Notes under the pieces: generated by a model
What the model was told of the DNA's origin: nothing
The model's input: the letters and a program-made list of their open reading frames with translations, nothing else
The model's database searches: none
Translations under genes and position numbers: made by a program
Assembly (NCBI GenBank): GCA_964019695.1
Contig: OZ026517.1
Location: 56,489,172-56,553,171, forward strand
Direction of reading: 5' to 3'
DNA from: Loripinus fragilis
Taxonomy: Eukaryota; Mollusca; Bivalvia; Lucinida; Lucinidae
DNA length: 64,000 nucleotides
Part shown: one piece after another, positions 21,197 through 30,860 of the stretch
Position numbering within the stretch: the stretch's first letter is position 1
How the letters are laid out: every line of letters begins with the position of its first letter

Positions 21197-22788
21197 CTGA
21201 CTGAAAATGCATCTATTGCAAAAGCATCTGGGTCAGGGTGCCATGACACAAATTTGTCAACTTGCTTATTTAGACGACTGGCAAACATATCAACATCTGG
21301 GCTTCCCCAAATCTTAGATATTTCTAGAAAAAGCTTTTGATTGAGCTTCCATTCAATATTATCATTCTGTTTAAAATGTCTACTATCAAAATCTGCCACA
21401 TTGGAAAAACCTGGAATATGGGTAGCAGAGAGCCAAATAGATCTTGCAATACACCATTCCCAAATGTACTTTGCAAGATCATTACATAAATCAGATTTAA
21501 TAGTACCCATCTTGACAATGAAAGCTACAGCTGACGTACTATCAGATTTGATTTGCACATGAATATTTTCTGACAGTTTGCAAAAAACTTTCAATGAATG
21601 GCTAACTGCTAGCAATTCCAGGTAATTGATATGATGGCAAGATTCTTGTTCATTCCATCTACCACCTATTCTCTGATCTTCACAAACAGCACCCCAGCCA
21701 GATAAACTAGCATCTGTGGTAATAATCAAAGATGGGTTGTCATGACATATAAGTCTCTTTTGATTTGGAAGATTATCTATCCACCATATCAAATCAGATT
21801 TCATTCTATCAGTTATAATCATGGTGGATTCGAAATTACCCTTGCTCTTCTGTAATGCTAATATTTTCTCCTTTTCAATATTTCTGTAGTGTAAAGGAGC
21901 AAAATCAACAGCAGAAAAGCTTGACACCATCAGACCAAGAACTCTAGCAACATCTCTGATTTTTGCATTAGCTTTTTTATGCAACTCTCTGCATTCTTGG
22001 ACAATTTTACACACCTTTTCAGATGGTAAAGTGACAACCATTTCCTCTGAATCAATGTTATTACCCAGATAGGTAATGTTCTTGGTTGGAATTAAAACTG
22101 ATTTTTCTTCATGGATAATAAATCCAAGCTGTGACATAAGATTAACAGTATCGCAAACATTCTCTTCACATTCTACATATGTATCCCCCATTAACAGGGA
22201 ATCGTCAATATAACCAGAATTAGTATGTCCAAGAGAACGGAGAGTAGCATAAACTGGCTTCATCAGTTTTGAATATAATCTCGGAGCACAAGAATATCCA
22301 TTAGCCAGACAGGTAAACTGAAATATCTTCCCAGACTTTACAAACCGAAGTTTTACTTGATCAGCTTCAAGGACTGGCACTGTATAATAGGCGTGCCGAA
22401 CATCTGCACTAGCAAAGAAACAATGTTTTTTCACTAGTTTTAAAGCCGTTTCAAAAGTTTCCATTTTAAAATGGTGATAAACAACACTTTTGTTTAATTC
22501 CTTTAAATTCAATATCATCCTATATTCACCATTCTTTTTTGGCACCAAGAAAATAGGAGATATAAATTCATTTGGGTGATGTTCAACCTCCTTGATAACT
22601 TTTAGCTCTAATAATTTCTTAATTTCTTTTTCTACAGCAATATTTTCTTCTGCTGTAAAATGGTTTTGAAAACAAATGGAATTGATAGGATTCATTCCTT
22701 CAATAAACTCAAGTTGACAATGTTGCACAATGTCCAAAATTTGCTGATCATTTGTAATTTTCTTCCAGTTTTCTAGAAAATATTTCAA
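20782..22788 (-). CDS. DIRS reverse transcriptase-RNase H-methyltransferase-like polyprotein
   Basis: Copies the element RNA into DNA. The 668-residue reading has, in order, an RT domain at about 55-260, with catalytic aspartates in SADVRHAYY (Asp129) and YIDDSLLMG (Asp195-196). RNase H follows at about 350-470, with Asp359 (TTDAS), Glu391 (YLELLA), Asp416 (KSDSTSA) and Asp467 (ADFDSR). The DIRS 'methyltransferase' region then lies at about 498-580 (DVDMFASR, WHPDPDAFAIDAFSVSW, FSLIGRV, APVWLTQGWF). The order RT-RH-MT with a separate overlapping recombinase is typical of DIRS1-like elements and not of Ty3/gypsy. The start chosen is the first Met, 36 bp after the gag stop codon. How translation re-initiates is not visible. 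All catalytic residues expected for RT and RNase H are present, so the enzyme could be active. Confidence 0.93.
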   Translation of the reverse strand: MKYFLENWKKITNDQQILDIVQHCQLEFIEGMNPINSICFQNHFTAEENIAVEKEIKKLLELKVIKEVEHHPNEFISPIFLVPKKNGEYRMILNLKELNKSVVYHHFKMETFETALKLVKKHCFFASADVRHAYYTVPVLEADQVKLRFVKSGKIFQFTCLANGYSCAPRLYSKLMKPVYATLRSLGHTNSGYIDDSLLMGDTYVECEENVCDTVNLMSQLGFIIHEEKSVLIPTKNITYLGNNIDSEEMVVTLPSEKVCKIVQECRELHKKANAKIRDVARVLGLMVSSFSAVDFAPLHYRNIEKEKILALQKSKGNFESTMIITDRMKSDLIWWIDNLPNQKRLICHDNPSLIITTDASLSGWGAVCEDQRIGGRWNEQESCHHINYLELLAVSHSLKVFCKLSENIHVQIKSDSTSAVAFIVKMGTIKSDLCNDLAKYIWEWCIARSIWLSATHIPGFSNVADFDSRHFKQNDNIEWKLNQKLFLEISKIWGSPDVDMFASRLNKQVDKFVSWHPDPDAFAIDAFSVSWAEELIYAFPCFSLIGRVVQKLRQDQGELILVAPVWLTQGWFTAVMELLIDKPRIFKVHPDTLSLHHSHKIHPLVNHLHLMACRLSGKLIKAEIFRKTLLKSSCRHGEILQRNNIPRTLIDGFHTVIKGKSIHFLPL

Positions 22789-22823
22789 TCTACCTGCCTC
22801 AAATGTATTATTTACCTGTGAAT

Positions 22824-23936
22824 TTATTTCCTGTGCCCCTGCTTGAAGTTTTTTGGGGCAGAACTCGGAAAGGTAGAGTCAGACGATGATGATCTGTAAT
22901 AGGGTCTGCCTCTCCCGGGTCTCCATGTACCTCGGTAGCCCCCTCTCCTTCTTCCATAACCTCTGTATGGTACTTGACCACGTCCTCTACCAATTCTACT
23001 GAGATCTTGTATATCTTTCACATTCTTGTTGATATCGCCATCATCCCCATACAGATTATCAGTAAATGGTAAAGATGATGATGTGAGTGGATAATACTTT
23101 GGGTCAAGATCATGTTTATGTGACTCTTTCCTCTTATTATTAATGAGTTTGTTGGCATGTCCTAAAAGAGCCAAAGCATTTGTACCCCACTCAACTGACT
23201 GTGGGTCCATATTATCACCCTCCTTGTCAAGAAGTTTGACCAGATTGATAGAAGATTTTACATTTAGGTTCTGAATTGCCTGCATTTTACTATCGTCAGT
23301 CTGAGTTTGAGGTTTTAACAACCGCCACATGCCAGGGTTAACTCTAGTTTTGACCAAAGACTCACAATTAACAGGTCTATAAATATCTCTGACAATTTCA
23401 CTGGCCCGATCGTCATTGATACCCCCTCTGAACGAACTGTTGACAAACTGGGCCAAATCATCATTTATCTCATTATCAACTTTGTCAACAATTTGAAATT
23501 TCTCTGACAAGTCTTTAAATTTCTCACATCTAGGTTTCTTGGCACAGGGCTCAACTATATCAGATAAACATTCAGTCTCCTGTACAGTCTCAAAATCTTC
23601 ATCATAAAAACCCTCATTATCACAAGTATCATCATACTCATATATATAGTCAACACGCTGTGATAGTTTTTCTAGCTTATCACTCTGCTTATTCAAATTA
23701 GTGTTCATTTCTCTCAAAATAGATATCATCTCTTTATTCATAGTACTGGGAGGGGTAACGGTTGACACTGAGGGAGATTTGCGTTTAGACGCCTGTGTAA
23801 TACCCGTCGACGACGGTGCCCTTTGAGACGAAGACTTAGATGTTTCAGCCGTTTTGTCAGAAACAGAAACGACACCGTCGTCATTCTCTTTATTGTTGTT
23901 CATTTCTTTCTTCTTGTTCAACATAGCGTCCGCCAT
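22824..23936 (-). CDS. DIRS gag-like protein
   Basis: Probable structural/nucleic-acid-binding protein of the DIRS element, 370 residues. The N-terminal ~65 residues are Ser/Thr/Lys-rich and low complexity. Residues about 66-100 (MNKEMISILREMNTNLNKQS) could form a coiled coil. The central part contains LVKTRVNPGMWRLLKPQTQ, a motif pattern typical of DIRS Gag proteins. The C-terminus is an Arg/Gly-rich tail (GRGRGQVPYRGYGRRRGG) likely to bind RNA. No CCHC zinc knuckle is present. The start is the first Met of an uninterrupted frame, about 300 bp inside the right terminal repeat. The assignment rests on position upstream of the RT ORF and on these composition features. Confidence 0.85.
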   Translation of the reverse strand: MADAMLNKKKEMNNNKENDDGVVSVSDKTAETSKSSSQRAPSSTGITQASKRKSPSVSTVTPPSTMNKEMISILREMNTNLNKQSDKLEKLSQRVDYIYEYDDTCDNEGFYDEDFETVQETECLSDIVEPCAKKPRCEKFKDLSEKFQIVDKVDNEINDDLAQFVNSSFRGGINDDRASEIVRDIYRPVNCESLVKTRVNPGMWRLLKPQTQTDDSKMQAIQNLNVKSSINLVKLLDKEGDNMDPQSVEWGTNALALLGHANKLINNKRKESHKHDLDPKYYPLTSSSLPFTDNLYGDDGDINKNVKDIQDLSRIGRGRGQVPYRGYGRRRGGYRGTWRPGRGRPYYRSSSSDSTFPSSAPKNFKQGHRK

Positions 23937-24239
23937 ATTGATCGATCAGCTGTTTATCAGCTGTTTATCGATGACGTGTCACACACGCGAGACAAAACAA
24001 ACTTCGTTTGCTGTAGACAAATTTTGAAAAATATATTCAATTCTACGAATTGAATTATAAATGAAAGCTACAACGTAGCATAAGATAAACAACCACGTTG
24101 TTCAATATTTAGCACGCATTTGCTTTTTGTTCGCTATTATAAATAAGTATTCGCTTTTACAAACGAATCGATCGATAATAATAGCGTTAATTCGGTCACT
24201 GAACAAACACACGTCTGCTCAGCTCGGCGAAAGAAAGCG

Positions 24240-24315
24240 CACTGAATATTTGGTCACGCTCTGCGCGCACATCTCATTTGAGACCGGAAGTTAAGCTGTA
24301 TGACGTAATAGAATC
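24240..24315. repeat. DIRS right terminal repeat
   Basis: ACTGAATATTTGGTCACGCT at 24242 is the complement of the left-side copy ending 19632. The outermost 35 bp (GACCGGAAGTTAAGCTGTAT and on to GAATC) match the internal complementary region instead. It marks the 5' end of the minus-strand element. Confidence 0.85.
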
Positions 24316-24443
24316 ACATTTGTTGTCTACAATACCAAACTAAAATGTTATGAGGTAGGGCTCAGTTATTTTTGACTAACCCTCGTAGAACTATTTTTCA
24401 TGGGCCCAAGCCTGTTTGAGACACTGTCACTGAAGTTCTACCG

Positions 24444-24759
24444 TAACTGGAATTCTGCTAGTTGATTGGATAAAAAGTTGGGGAGGAGTGTAGTACATTA
24501 AAATATCCAGCTTAACAAGGGTTAAGAAAATTCTAAGCTATATTAAGTAGATCGTATAATTAAACTGGCTCCTGACAATTGCAATAGCTTTGCATTATGC
24601 AGATTGAATAATTCTAAATTTGAAAATGGTAAAATTGAGACGTTTAGAACATTTTTGTCATTTTGAAGTATTTTTTTCCCGATTCATATGCTAAATAGTG
24701 TCTGATGCTTAGCCCAAGTGCACCGACGTAGTGAACACTATTTACATAGCATTTTTTAA
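24444..24759. other. Intronic stretch after the nested insertion
   Basis: Unremarkable AT-rich sequence, with no exon or repeat family recognised. Confidence 0.4.
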
Positions 24760-24959
24760 CTCTTTATCTCCTAGTGATAATATTCTGCTGATATCTTTTG
24801 CAAACAGATTGGACCCAGATTAGGCCCGACAAAATGTCGGGCCTGATCTGGATCCAAACTGTTTGACACTCTGATGGTATTTTGAAAAAGTTGATTTTGA
24901 AAAAATCGGCAAACAACAAAAAGCATGAACAATTTCCCAGTAGACGAAGAGTTAAATCC
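24760..24959. repeat. GATCAG-hairpin MITE, family J copy 2
   Basis: Well preserved. 'tttgcaaacagattggacccagat' leads into the core GGCCCGACAAAATGTCGGGC, then 'ctgatctggatccaaactgtttg' and 'gttgattttgaaaaaatcggc'. Confidence 0.85.
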
Positions 24960-25110
24960 AAATCATTTAACCCTTATTCTGTCAATGATTTCAAATGCAC
25001 TTTAGATTACATTTTTTCAAGGAAGCAAACACTATGGACCCTGATCAGACTGCTCCTAAGGGAGCAGTCTGATCTGGGTCCATATTGTTATTTTGCAATA
25101 TTGGCTATCA
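24960..25110. repeat. GATCAG-hairpin MITE, family K copy 2
   Basis: Core CAGACTGCTCCTAAGGGAGC and its completion at about 25045-25071, flanked by GGACCCTGAT and CTGATCTGGGTCC. Directly abuts the preceding family J copy. Confidence 0.8.
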
Positions 25111-25593
25111 AAGTATGCATGCAGATGCGAGAGCAGACAACATTTGTCGCTAATGGTGGAAAAATTTTAATATTTCACCTCAGAATCACAGTGCTACTCA
25201 ATACAAATGTAGCGGGGGTTTCATGCTAAGAGTACTAGTTTATGCTTTACATCCTAGTCAACAATGTTTCAGTCATGTCAGGATGAGTGCCTTATGGGGT
25301 TGAACCATTTCTAAGCAGTAAGGATATTGTGTCTTGCTTAAGGACACTTTCACAGTGCCGTCAGTGAGGCTCAAACCAGTGATACCAGTGTTCTCATAAA
25401 TCCAATATCAGTGGTAGAGTCAACATCAATATCAGCTCCTGTAGTGTTATCTCCAATTTGATTGGCTCTTGGAAAATTACCTGTGAAACGATTGATAGCT
25501 CTTATATGCAGCTCAGTCATTATGCTACTTATGAGGTCAGTGGTCAAACTAAGTCTGACAGGAGATAAACTTTCCCTTCTTACGTTTCATATA
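25111..25593. other. Intronic stretch with an eroded SINE remnant
   Basis: Bases about 25315-25390 ('gtcttgcttaaggacactttcacagtg', 'gaggctcaaaccagtgatac') resemble a decayed, inverted SINE. No gene seen. Confidence 0.4.
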
Positions 25594-25796
25594 GGGAGCG
25601 CAGTGGCTCAGTGGTAGAATGCTTGACTCGAGTTCGAGTGGCAGCGAGTTTGAGCCTCACTGGCATCACTGTGTTGTGACCTTGAGCAAGAACATTAATC
25701 CTTGCTAAATAGTACTGGTTCAACCCAGGAAGACCCATCCCTTTATAACTGAAAGATTGTTGATGGGACGTAAAGAATCAAATCAAACAAACAAAA
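25594..25796 (+). mobile_element. tRNA-derived SINE, full length
   Basis: GGGAGCGCAGTGGCTCAGTG and a B-box region GAGTTTGAGCCTCACTGGC, body 'agtactggttcaacccagg' and tail CAAATCAAACAAACAAAA. TCATATAG occurs on both sides (about 25587 and 25802), a plausible 8-bp target duplication. Confidence 0.85.
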
Positions 25797-27647
25797 CTGC
25801 CTCATATAGATAGCCACTCCCCAGGAATCCTGCCTTCGTGTTGAGCACTCTACCATATTGCAGTAGGATATGCTCAAACATCTGCCCCAGTGTTTGCTGT
25901 TTCCTGTCGTGTTGCCTGCAGAAGTTTGACAATGACAATGAATTTATTGCGCTAACACATCCACAATGAAGGGTCAAGACAGACTTATAAAAATGAAATG
26001 CAATTTAATAGGAGGCAATGAAAATTAATTAAGGTATTGGAGCAATGGTGATCAACTAATCAATGTTTCTCGCATATCAAGCAAAGATCTAATAAATTTG
26101 ATCATCAATTTTACAATAATATTATTCTCCATACAAATATTTTCTATTAAAACATAATAATATTGGCACATTTATGCCTACTTTCTCCAAATTTAGAGTA
26201 AAATCACCCAGAAGAAAGCAGGACAGTCTAACAAGAAATGCTGTTCATTTTCTGTTGAGCCTGTATTGAACTTTTAATCGCAAATGCAAATGTCCTAATT
26301 ACAAAAAATATGAAAAACAAACAAACTTTTAGAATCAGAAGACAATTTCTCCGCTGAGTTCACTGCATTTTATAAATAGACACTGGGCATGTGCAAAATA
26401 TTTCAAAACAAAGCGGTCCTTGGAGTCAGCTGACTCCCCGAATTTATTTGTTGTAATTTACAAAACAGGTAGCATTGAGAGTTGCAAAAACCATTGCATA
26501 TCTTTGCTACACCACAAAGAATGATTTTGCATTCATAGATGAAATTGTGTGATAGCTATTCGCTTGAAATGAAGCAAAATACTACATGAATGGAAGCGAG
26601 GCTCTCCACGGGCAAGTGTAATCGGTAAATCTATAGTATTATGCCAGGGGCAGTTTAAAATGTTCTATGTTGTTTGCAACTCTATCAGAATTGGCCATTT
26701 TAGCGAAGAATATTTGGTAGATAAAATCACAGACATAATCATTCGAACAGTGACGTTACGTCACTTACAAAACAACGTGAAATTTCCCTTCAGAAGCCTC
26801 CCGATGTTTACACATTGCCAGACAAGATTCTCTTAAATCCAGAAAAGACCTGCAAATAGTCTTGTGTTTTAAACCCAGATTCACTTACTAACCTCGCCCA
26901 CCTTGGTTTTAGCTCCCCGATGAATACCCTGCATCTTGGTGCTTCTATTCCTTCCATAAATTAATTTAGTTCCTTGTGAAATAAGTTTTTACCAATCACG
27001 TGTTGTCTTTCCCACATACAGTTCCGTTATCTATTTTGAGAACTCAAGACTACTGCGCATGCCCGCGTATACAGATTGGAAATTCCAATAAGATACATGA
27101 AGATTTTTTGTGGGATCCACAAAAAATAGAAATTAATGAAAAATCATGAATTTGACTTAGAATACAGTTTGAGTGTTATTAAATTCTCCATATTTTAGGG
27201 TTTAAAATGCAAATACCTCGAGTGCACCGATTTCTATCTATACTGGAAATTTTTGATTCAAAATTGGGAGTATTGCTTTAATTATGGTATCATGTTTGAG
27301 CTCTACCATTCTCACTTTTTATACCATAGAAAGTTGTACTTTAAATCTATCCCTTCTGTCAAAAAATGGTAAATGTACCTTTTTATGCGACAACATCGGC
27401 TTTAAGACGATCTCTATATTTACAACACCACAGATGGGCAATAAATGAAAAGAGGCAATTTAAAGAACAGATTCAAGAAATGAAGTTCTTTTTATTGTTT
27501 TCATACGGTATCTGACAATTTATTATTTTTTATAGTTTAGAAATTAGATAGGACTATAGGAGCCAGTGCATAGAAAAAACAACTGACTTGTGTGACCAGC
27601 AAAACTTGGCATCTGCCCTGGAGTCTGATCTGAGATTTTACTTTAAG
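25797..27647. other. Longest low-repeat intronic stretch
   Basis: No repeat family from the rest of the window appears here and no splice-framed exon was found. Single-copy-looking motifs are a CRE-like palindrome GTGACGTTACGTCAC (26750-26764), an E-box CACGTG near 26998, and an NRF1-like CTGCGCATGCCCGC near 27052. It could hold an intronic enhancer or promoter, but nothing proves this. Confidence 0.4.
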
Positions 27648-27920
27648 CATAAGGCCAAATAAAAAAAAATAATTGTGTTTCCGTTATTGATGGGTCTGAA
27701 AATTTTAGGTACTGGGTAATATATAGGCACACACATTTTTTTGAATAAAATTTTTTTCTGGAAAAAATTATAATTTTATGCATTTCAAAGCATTTCGCCT
27801 TTCAAAATGCAAAAAAGTATTTTTTTTTTCCAGAAAACCTGAAAAAAATTATAGGCTTCACCAGTAAATTTAGGTAGGTTCAGGTAACCCTAAAAACAGG
27901 TTTTTTTTTTATTTGGCCTA
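27648..27920. repeat. Palindromic MITE, family G copy 2
   Basis: Ends GGCCAAATAAAAAA and TTTTTATTTGGCC, with a central hairpin (TTATGCATTTCAAAGC ... CCTTTCAAAATGC). More decayed than the 10388 copy. Confidence 0.82.
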
Positions 27921-28074
27921 AGAAACCACCCAGTAGACACATGTTGTATAGACTTTGTTTTGACGGATATAATTTGGGGTAGCTATTCAGTAATGCTATG
28001 AAAGGACTCAATTCTGATAGTGCAGATACTTTTGTAGATTCTGTTGTCTGAGCATTCTCTGGGTCCACAAGTTC

Positions 28075-28315
28075 CAAGGTTATAAAACTTTTATCATGCT
28101 CAACACAGGTGAAAATGCATGAAATTTATCCTGCTCATAAATGTTTAAATGATAACAATCATTGGCATTTTAACATTTGTAATAAGGATAAATTCATCAA
28201 CTGAGAGTTATAAAACAAGAAAAATATTTTATTTTCTCAACAGTTTACTTAATTTCTTTGCTCAGTTGAAATTTCATGCTCAGCTGAGTTGAGCATGTGC
28301 AAAGTTTTATAATTT
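28075..28315. repeat. Palindromic repeat, family D copy 3
   Basis: Frame 'aggttataaaacttttatcatgctcaac' and its complement at about 28280-28312. The inner palindrome has decayed (AATGATAACAATCATTGGCA). Confidence 0.78.
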
Positions 28316-28489
28316 CTTGACCAGATCATTTTGTTGGTTTTGACTGAATATGATCTTAGACTCAACCATTTCCCTTGTATAAAGAGACTTTTTTTGTTTG
28401 AATCCAACAAGTGGGAGTCTTCTCTTTGATGAAATCAATAAGGACCACCCACAACATGTAAACTTATAAGAAATTACCATAAGTGTGTC

Positions 28490-28630
28490 CAGGCAGATCA
28501 AGCCCAATGGTGGTGGACGGGCCTGATCTGAATTCAAACTGTTTGACACTCATCTATTCTTGAATAAAATAAGTGAAAAGTAGTTTTGAAAAAAAAGCAG
28601 TAGACAGCAGGACAAAGATCAAACAGAAAA
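28490..28630. repeat. GATCAG-hairpin MITE, family J copy 3 (partial)
   Basis: Right half well kept ('cctgatctgaattcaaactgtttgacactc' and 'agtagttttgaaaaaaaagcag'). Left half eroded. It ends about 30 bp before the exon at 28659. Confidence 0.65.
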
Positions 28631-28658
28631 TGAAATAAACAGTGTGCTCTGTTTTTAG

Positions 28659-28801
28659 GTTTACGCTTAGACTGGTCCAACTGCGGAGAGTACCTGGCTG
28701 TTGGAGGGTTCACCAGACTGCCCAACCTTCAGTGTCAGAATGAGATACATTTCTACTCACCAGCCGGAGAACTGAAACATTGGGTCTCCGTACCATCCCA
28801 G
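28659..28801 (+). CDS. TULP4: TULP4-like internal exon (end of WD40 region)
   Basis: 143 bp between acceptor TGTTTTTAG (ending 28658) and donor GTTAGT (from 28802). Its first two bases complete the Gly codon opened by the exon at 4920, and it ends in phase 0. The peptide starts LRLDWSNCGEYLAVGGF and continues NEIHFYSPAGELKHWV. The DWS..G.YLAVGG pattern is a WD40-type blade strand, and it aligns by eye with the TULP4 segment containing GDLLAVAG and VKFYNVRGE. The role in the family is substrate or scaffold binding by the propeller. A hairpin element begins only 24 bp after the donor. Confidence 0.92.
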
Positions 28802-28824
28802 GTTAGTCTTGATTTACCTTATAA

Positions 28825-29094
28825 TTAACAGGAGACAAAAATATTTCAATATTGCACTTGTCCTGCAGGACGAGTGACTTACAATTTTCACACGTCCTGC
28901 AAACACATGCACTTGTCCTTTAAAAGTGTATGCAATGAAGAACATAAGGGAGTAATATGTAATATGACTTCCTTGAGTAATTCTTCCCAAAGCACTCGTC
29001 CTACAGGACGAGTGCTTTTGGAAGAATTACTCGTCCTTTCTAGATTTCACTCATAATTACGAGTGGACGAGCGGAATTTTTGTCTCCTGATTAA
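28825..29094. mobile_element. CAGGAGACAAAAAT-ended TIR element
   Basis: TTAACAGGAGACAAAAAT on the left and ATTTTTGTCTCCTGATTAA on the right form inverted ends bordered by TTAA. Inner motifs ACTTGTCCTGCAGGACGAGT and GTCCTACAGGACGAGT are self-complementary. About 270 bp, non-coding. TTAA flanks would fit a piggyBac-type MITE, but this is tentative. Confidence 0.72.
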
Positions 29095-29325
29095 CCCATA
29101 TAAGTCTAGCATCCTTTTTATGGGACATAGGCAAAAGTGCAGACCGGAATCAGATGCCGCAGAATGCGGCATCTGATCAGGGTCTCCACTGTTTGCTTAC
29201 AGAATGATCTATTAAAATTTGAATGAAAATAAAAAATACCACCAACAACCCTTAAGAAGGGAATGGACTGGTCCAATTGATATATAAGAATGGGAAATTC
29301 CGTTGAGCTTAAATGAGTTAAAATG
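29095..29325. repeat. GATCAG-hairpin MITE, family L copy 2
   Basis: Hairpin core AGATGCCGCAGAATGCGGCA between GGAATC and CTGATCAGGG, framed by 'ttttatgggacataggcaaa' and 'agcttaaatgagttaaaatg'. The core sequence differs from copy 1 on both arms. Confidence 0.82.
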
Positions 29326-29529
29326 ACAAGCAGTCTTTTGGGGACAAGTCTGATGTCAATGTTCCAATATTACATGCATGGCTAAGTAATTGGATGTTAT
29401 AATTGGCTCTTAACCTGTTTGATGCACCCCTTCTTGAAGCCTCAAAATTCTGAGAAAAGAAAATTAGTTACGCATACCATATACCATTTCTCTTTATTGT
29501 GCTGGAAAATTTAAGTGTTTCTTTTTAGC
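29326..29529. other. Short intronic stretch
   Basis: No recognised content. Confidence 0.35.
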
Positions 29530-29780
29530 GCACCTGAGCCTTGTGAGCTATTGTGATCAGCTTTCTTCCGTGTGCGTAATTTTTTTTTAAAACGACATCT
29601 GGTTCTGAACCACTGGCCTAAATTTAAAATAATTTAACAGGAATTTTCCCCAAAGTGCCTGCTACCAAAATTGCAAACAAAATGGCGACGGGAGCTGAAA
29701 AAACAATATCTCCCTGAAATGCATGCAAAGTTTATTAGCAGAATGACACTTGGAAGTAAAAAATTGAGAGTGATACTTTT
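29530..29780 (+). repeat. GAGCTATTGTGATC repeat fragment
   Basis: CGCACCTGAGCCTTGTGAGC and TATTGTGATCAGCTTTC followed by 'ctgaaccactggcctaaatttaaaataatttaacag' match the tandem region at 34150-34560. Confidence 0.65.
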
Positions 29781-29987
29781 GCATCAGATTCAATAAAGTA
29801 CCATCTTGTCCTACCAAGGGTTGCGATTGTCTAATCTAACCCTTGGCCTCACAGCTTTGATTTTCTCCGATTGAATACGTCATAAGCCTAAAATAGTAAC
29901 AATCAATATGATCAATCGCGAAGCGGTGCAAAAAATCGATAAATACCAGGCCTCCAGATAAGACAGCGTTATTAAATTACATTCAGT

Positions 29988-30145
29988 TTTCTTACTTAAC
30001 AACTAAAATAGACGTTTAAGGTGCCCAAAAGAACTGTCACATTAAGATGGTTATTTTGAGCACCCATAACATCATTTTGAACTGAAGAATAGAAGAAAAA
30101 TAAATAATATTGCGACCAAAATCTTTGCTTATCTGGACTTTTGGA
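29988..30145. repeat. Hairpin MITE, family A copy 4 (diverged)
   Basis: Core CAAAAGAACTGTCACATTAA with GATGGTTATTTTGAGC, and an eroded outer frame. Confidence 0.65.
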
Positions 30146-30424
30146 GAATTAGCAGGCGGTGTATATAAGATGCCGATAAACTGCTAGCTTTAATCTGATT
30201 GGCAGGGAGGGATTATCGAAAAAATCCTTCCTGGCGTTTTCATTGGTCGATTAGTCTGCGCTAATAATAAATTTTGAGGGTCATGAGGCGAAGGGTTTGT
30301 CGAAAGGTAGATACGACGAAACCTTCGCTGGTGATGATGATAAAGTACATGACACTGCACATCTGTAGATTTCTGCCATTAAATTAACTCTTCACGCTGC
30401 AATGAGGCTCCCTCGGGAGGTAAA
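30146..30424. other. Short intronic stretch
   Basis: An inverted pair GGGAGGGATTATCGA / TCGAAAGG-type decay is suggested but not convincing. No gene. Confidence 0.3.
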
Positions 30425-30640
30425 ATGTTAACACTTTGCCTGCCAGTGGCAAATTTGTCGTCTACTGATAATCTATGCAAACAATTTGAAACCAGATCAG
30501 GCCCGACAAAATGTCGGGCCTGATCTGGATCCAAACTGTTTGAAACTCTGATAGTGTTCCTGAAATAATTTTTTGAAACAGTAAACTTTGAAAAATGATG
30601 AAAACTTATCCAGCATACAAAGAGTTAAGAGTGACACTTT
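30425..30640. repeat. GATCAG-hairpin MITE, family J copy 4
   Basis: Very well preserved core GGCCCGACAAAATGTCGGGC at about 30500-30519 within 'accagatca' and 'tgatctggatccaaactgtttg'. Confidence 0.87.
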
Positions 30641-30860
30641 TGTATCAGATTCAACTAATCATGTGACTGCACTTTTGTCACTAATTATTTCTTACTTTAA
30701 ATGCCAGTGGTTCTCCCTGGAGGTAAAATCGACACTGCACATCTGTTGATTTCTGCCGTTATTGTAGTTTTCAAAATTATCTCTTTACTTGCAATGAGGC
30801 TCCCTCTGCCAAGCTTGTATATTTCTCCATGCATTTTGACTGACATGCTTTGTTTTTCAG

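Larger units (their letters stand above)
19510..24315 (-). mobile_element. DIRS-type tyrosine-recombinase retrotransposon, apparently intact
   Basis: About 4.8 kb on the minus strand with gag, then RT-RNase H-methyltransferase, then tyrosine recombinase. No frameshift or stop is seen in any of the three. The ends are the DIRS pattern rather than LTRs. The left terminal sequence (19595-19632) is inverted at 24242-24281. An internal complementary region (about 19743-19868) is complementary to both outer ends, joined as they would be in a circle. Left outer bases 19510-19593 match one part, and right outer bases 24281-24315 the other. No target duplication is apparent, as expected for recombinase-mediated insertion. 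It lies antisense to the TULP4 gene. Confidence 0.92.
18642..24385. mobile_element. Mariner-like non-autonomous element hosting a DIRS insertion
   Basis: Perfect 43-bp inverted repeats at 18642-18684 and 24343-24385, starting CGAGGGTTAGTCAAAAATAA. Both are bordered by TA, the mariner target duplication. Without the DIRS insertion the element would be about 940 bp. No transposase is seen in 18685-19509, so it is non-autonomous. It carries several palindromic GTTGC...GCAAC motifs, described separately. Confidence 0.85.
18522..24443. mobile_element. Outer TA-flanked element, split by insertions
   Basis: Left end CAGTAGAACTTCAATGGC (after TA at 18520-18521). The right end GAAGTTCTACCG before TA at 24444 is its imperfect inverse. 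Only about 120 bp of the left side and 58 bp of the right side belong to it, the rest being later insertions. The ends resemble those at 49689 and 50724 (CAGTCGAACTTC), suggesting a related pogo/Tc1-like family. Confidence 0.65.
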
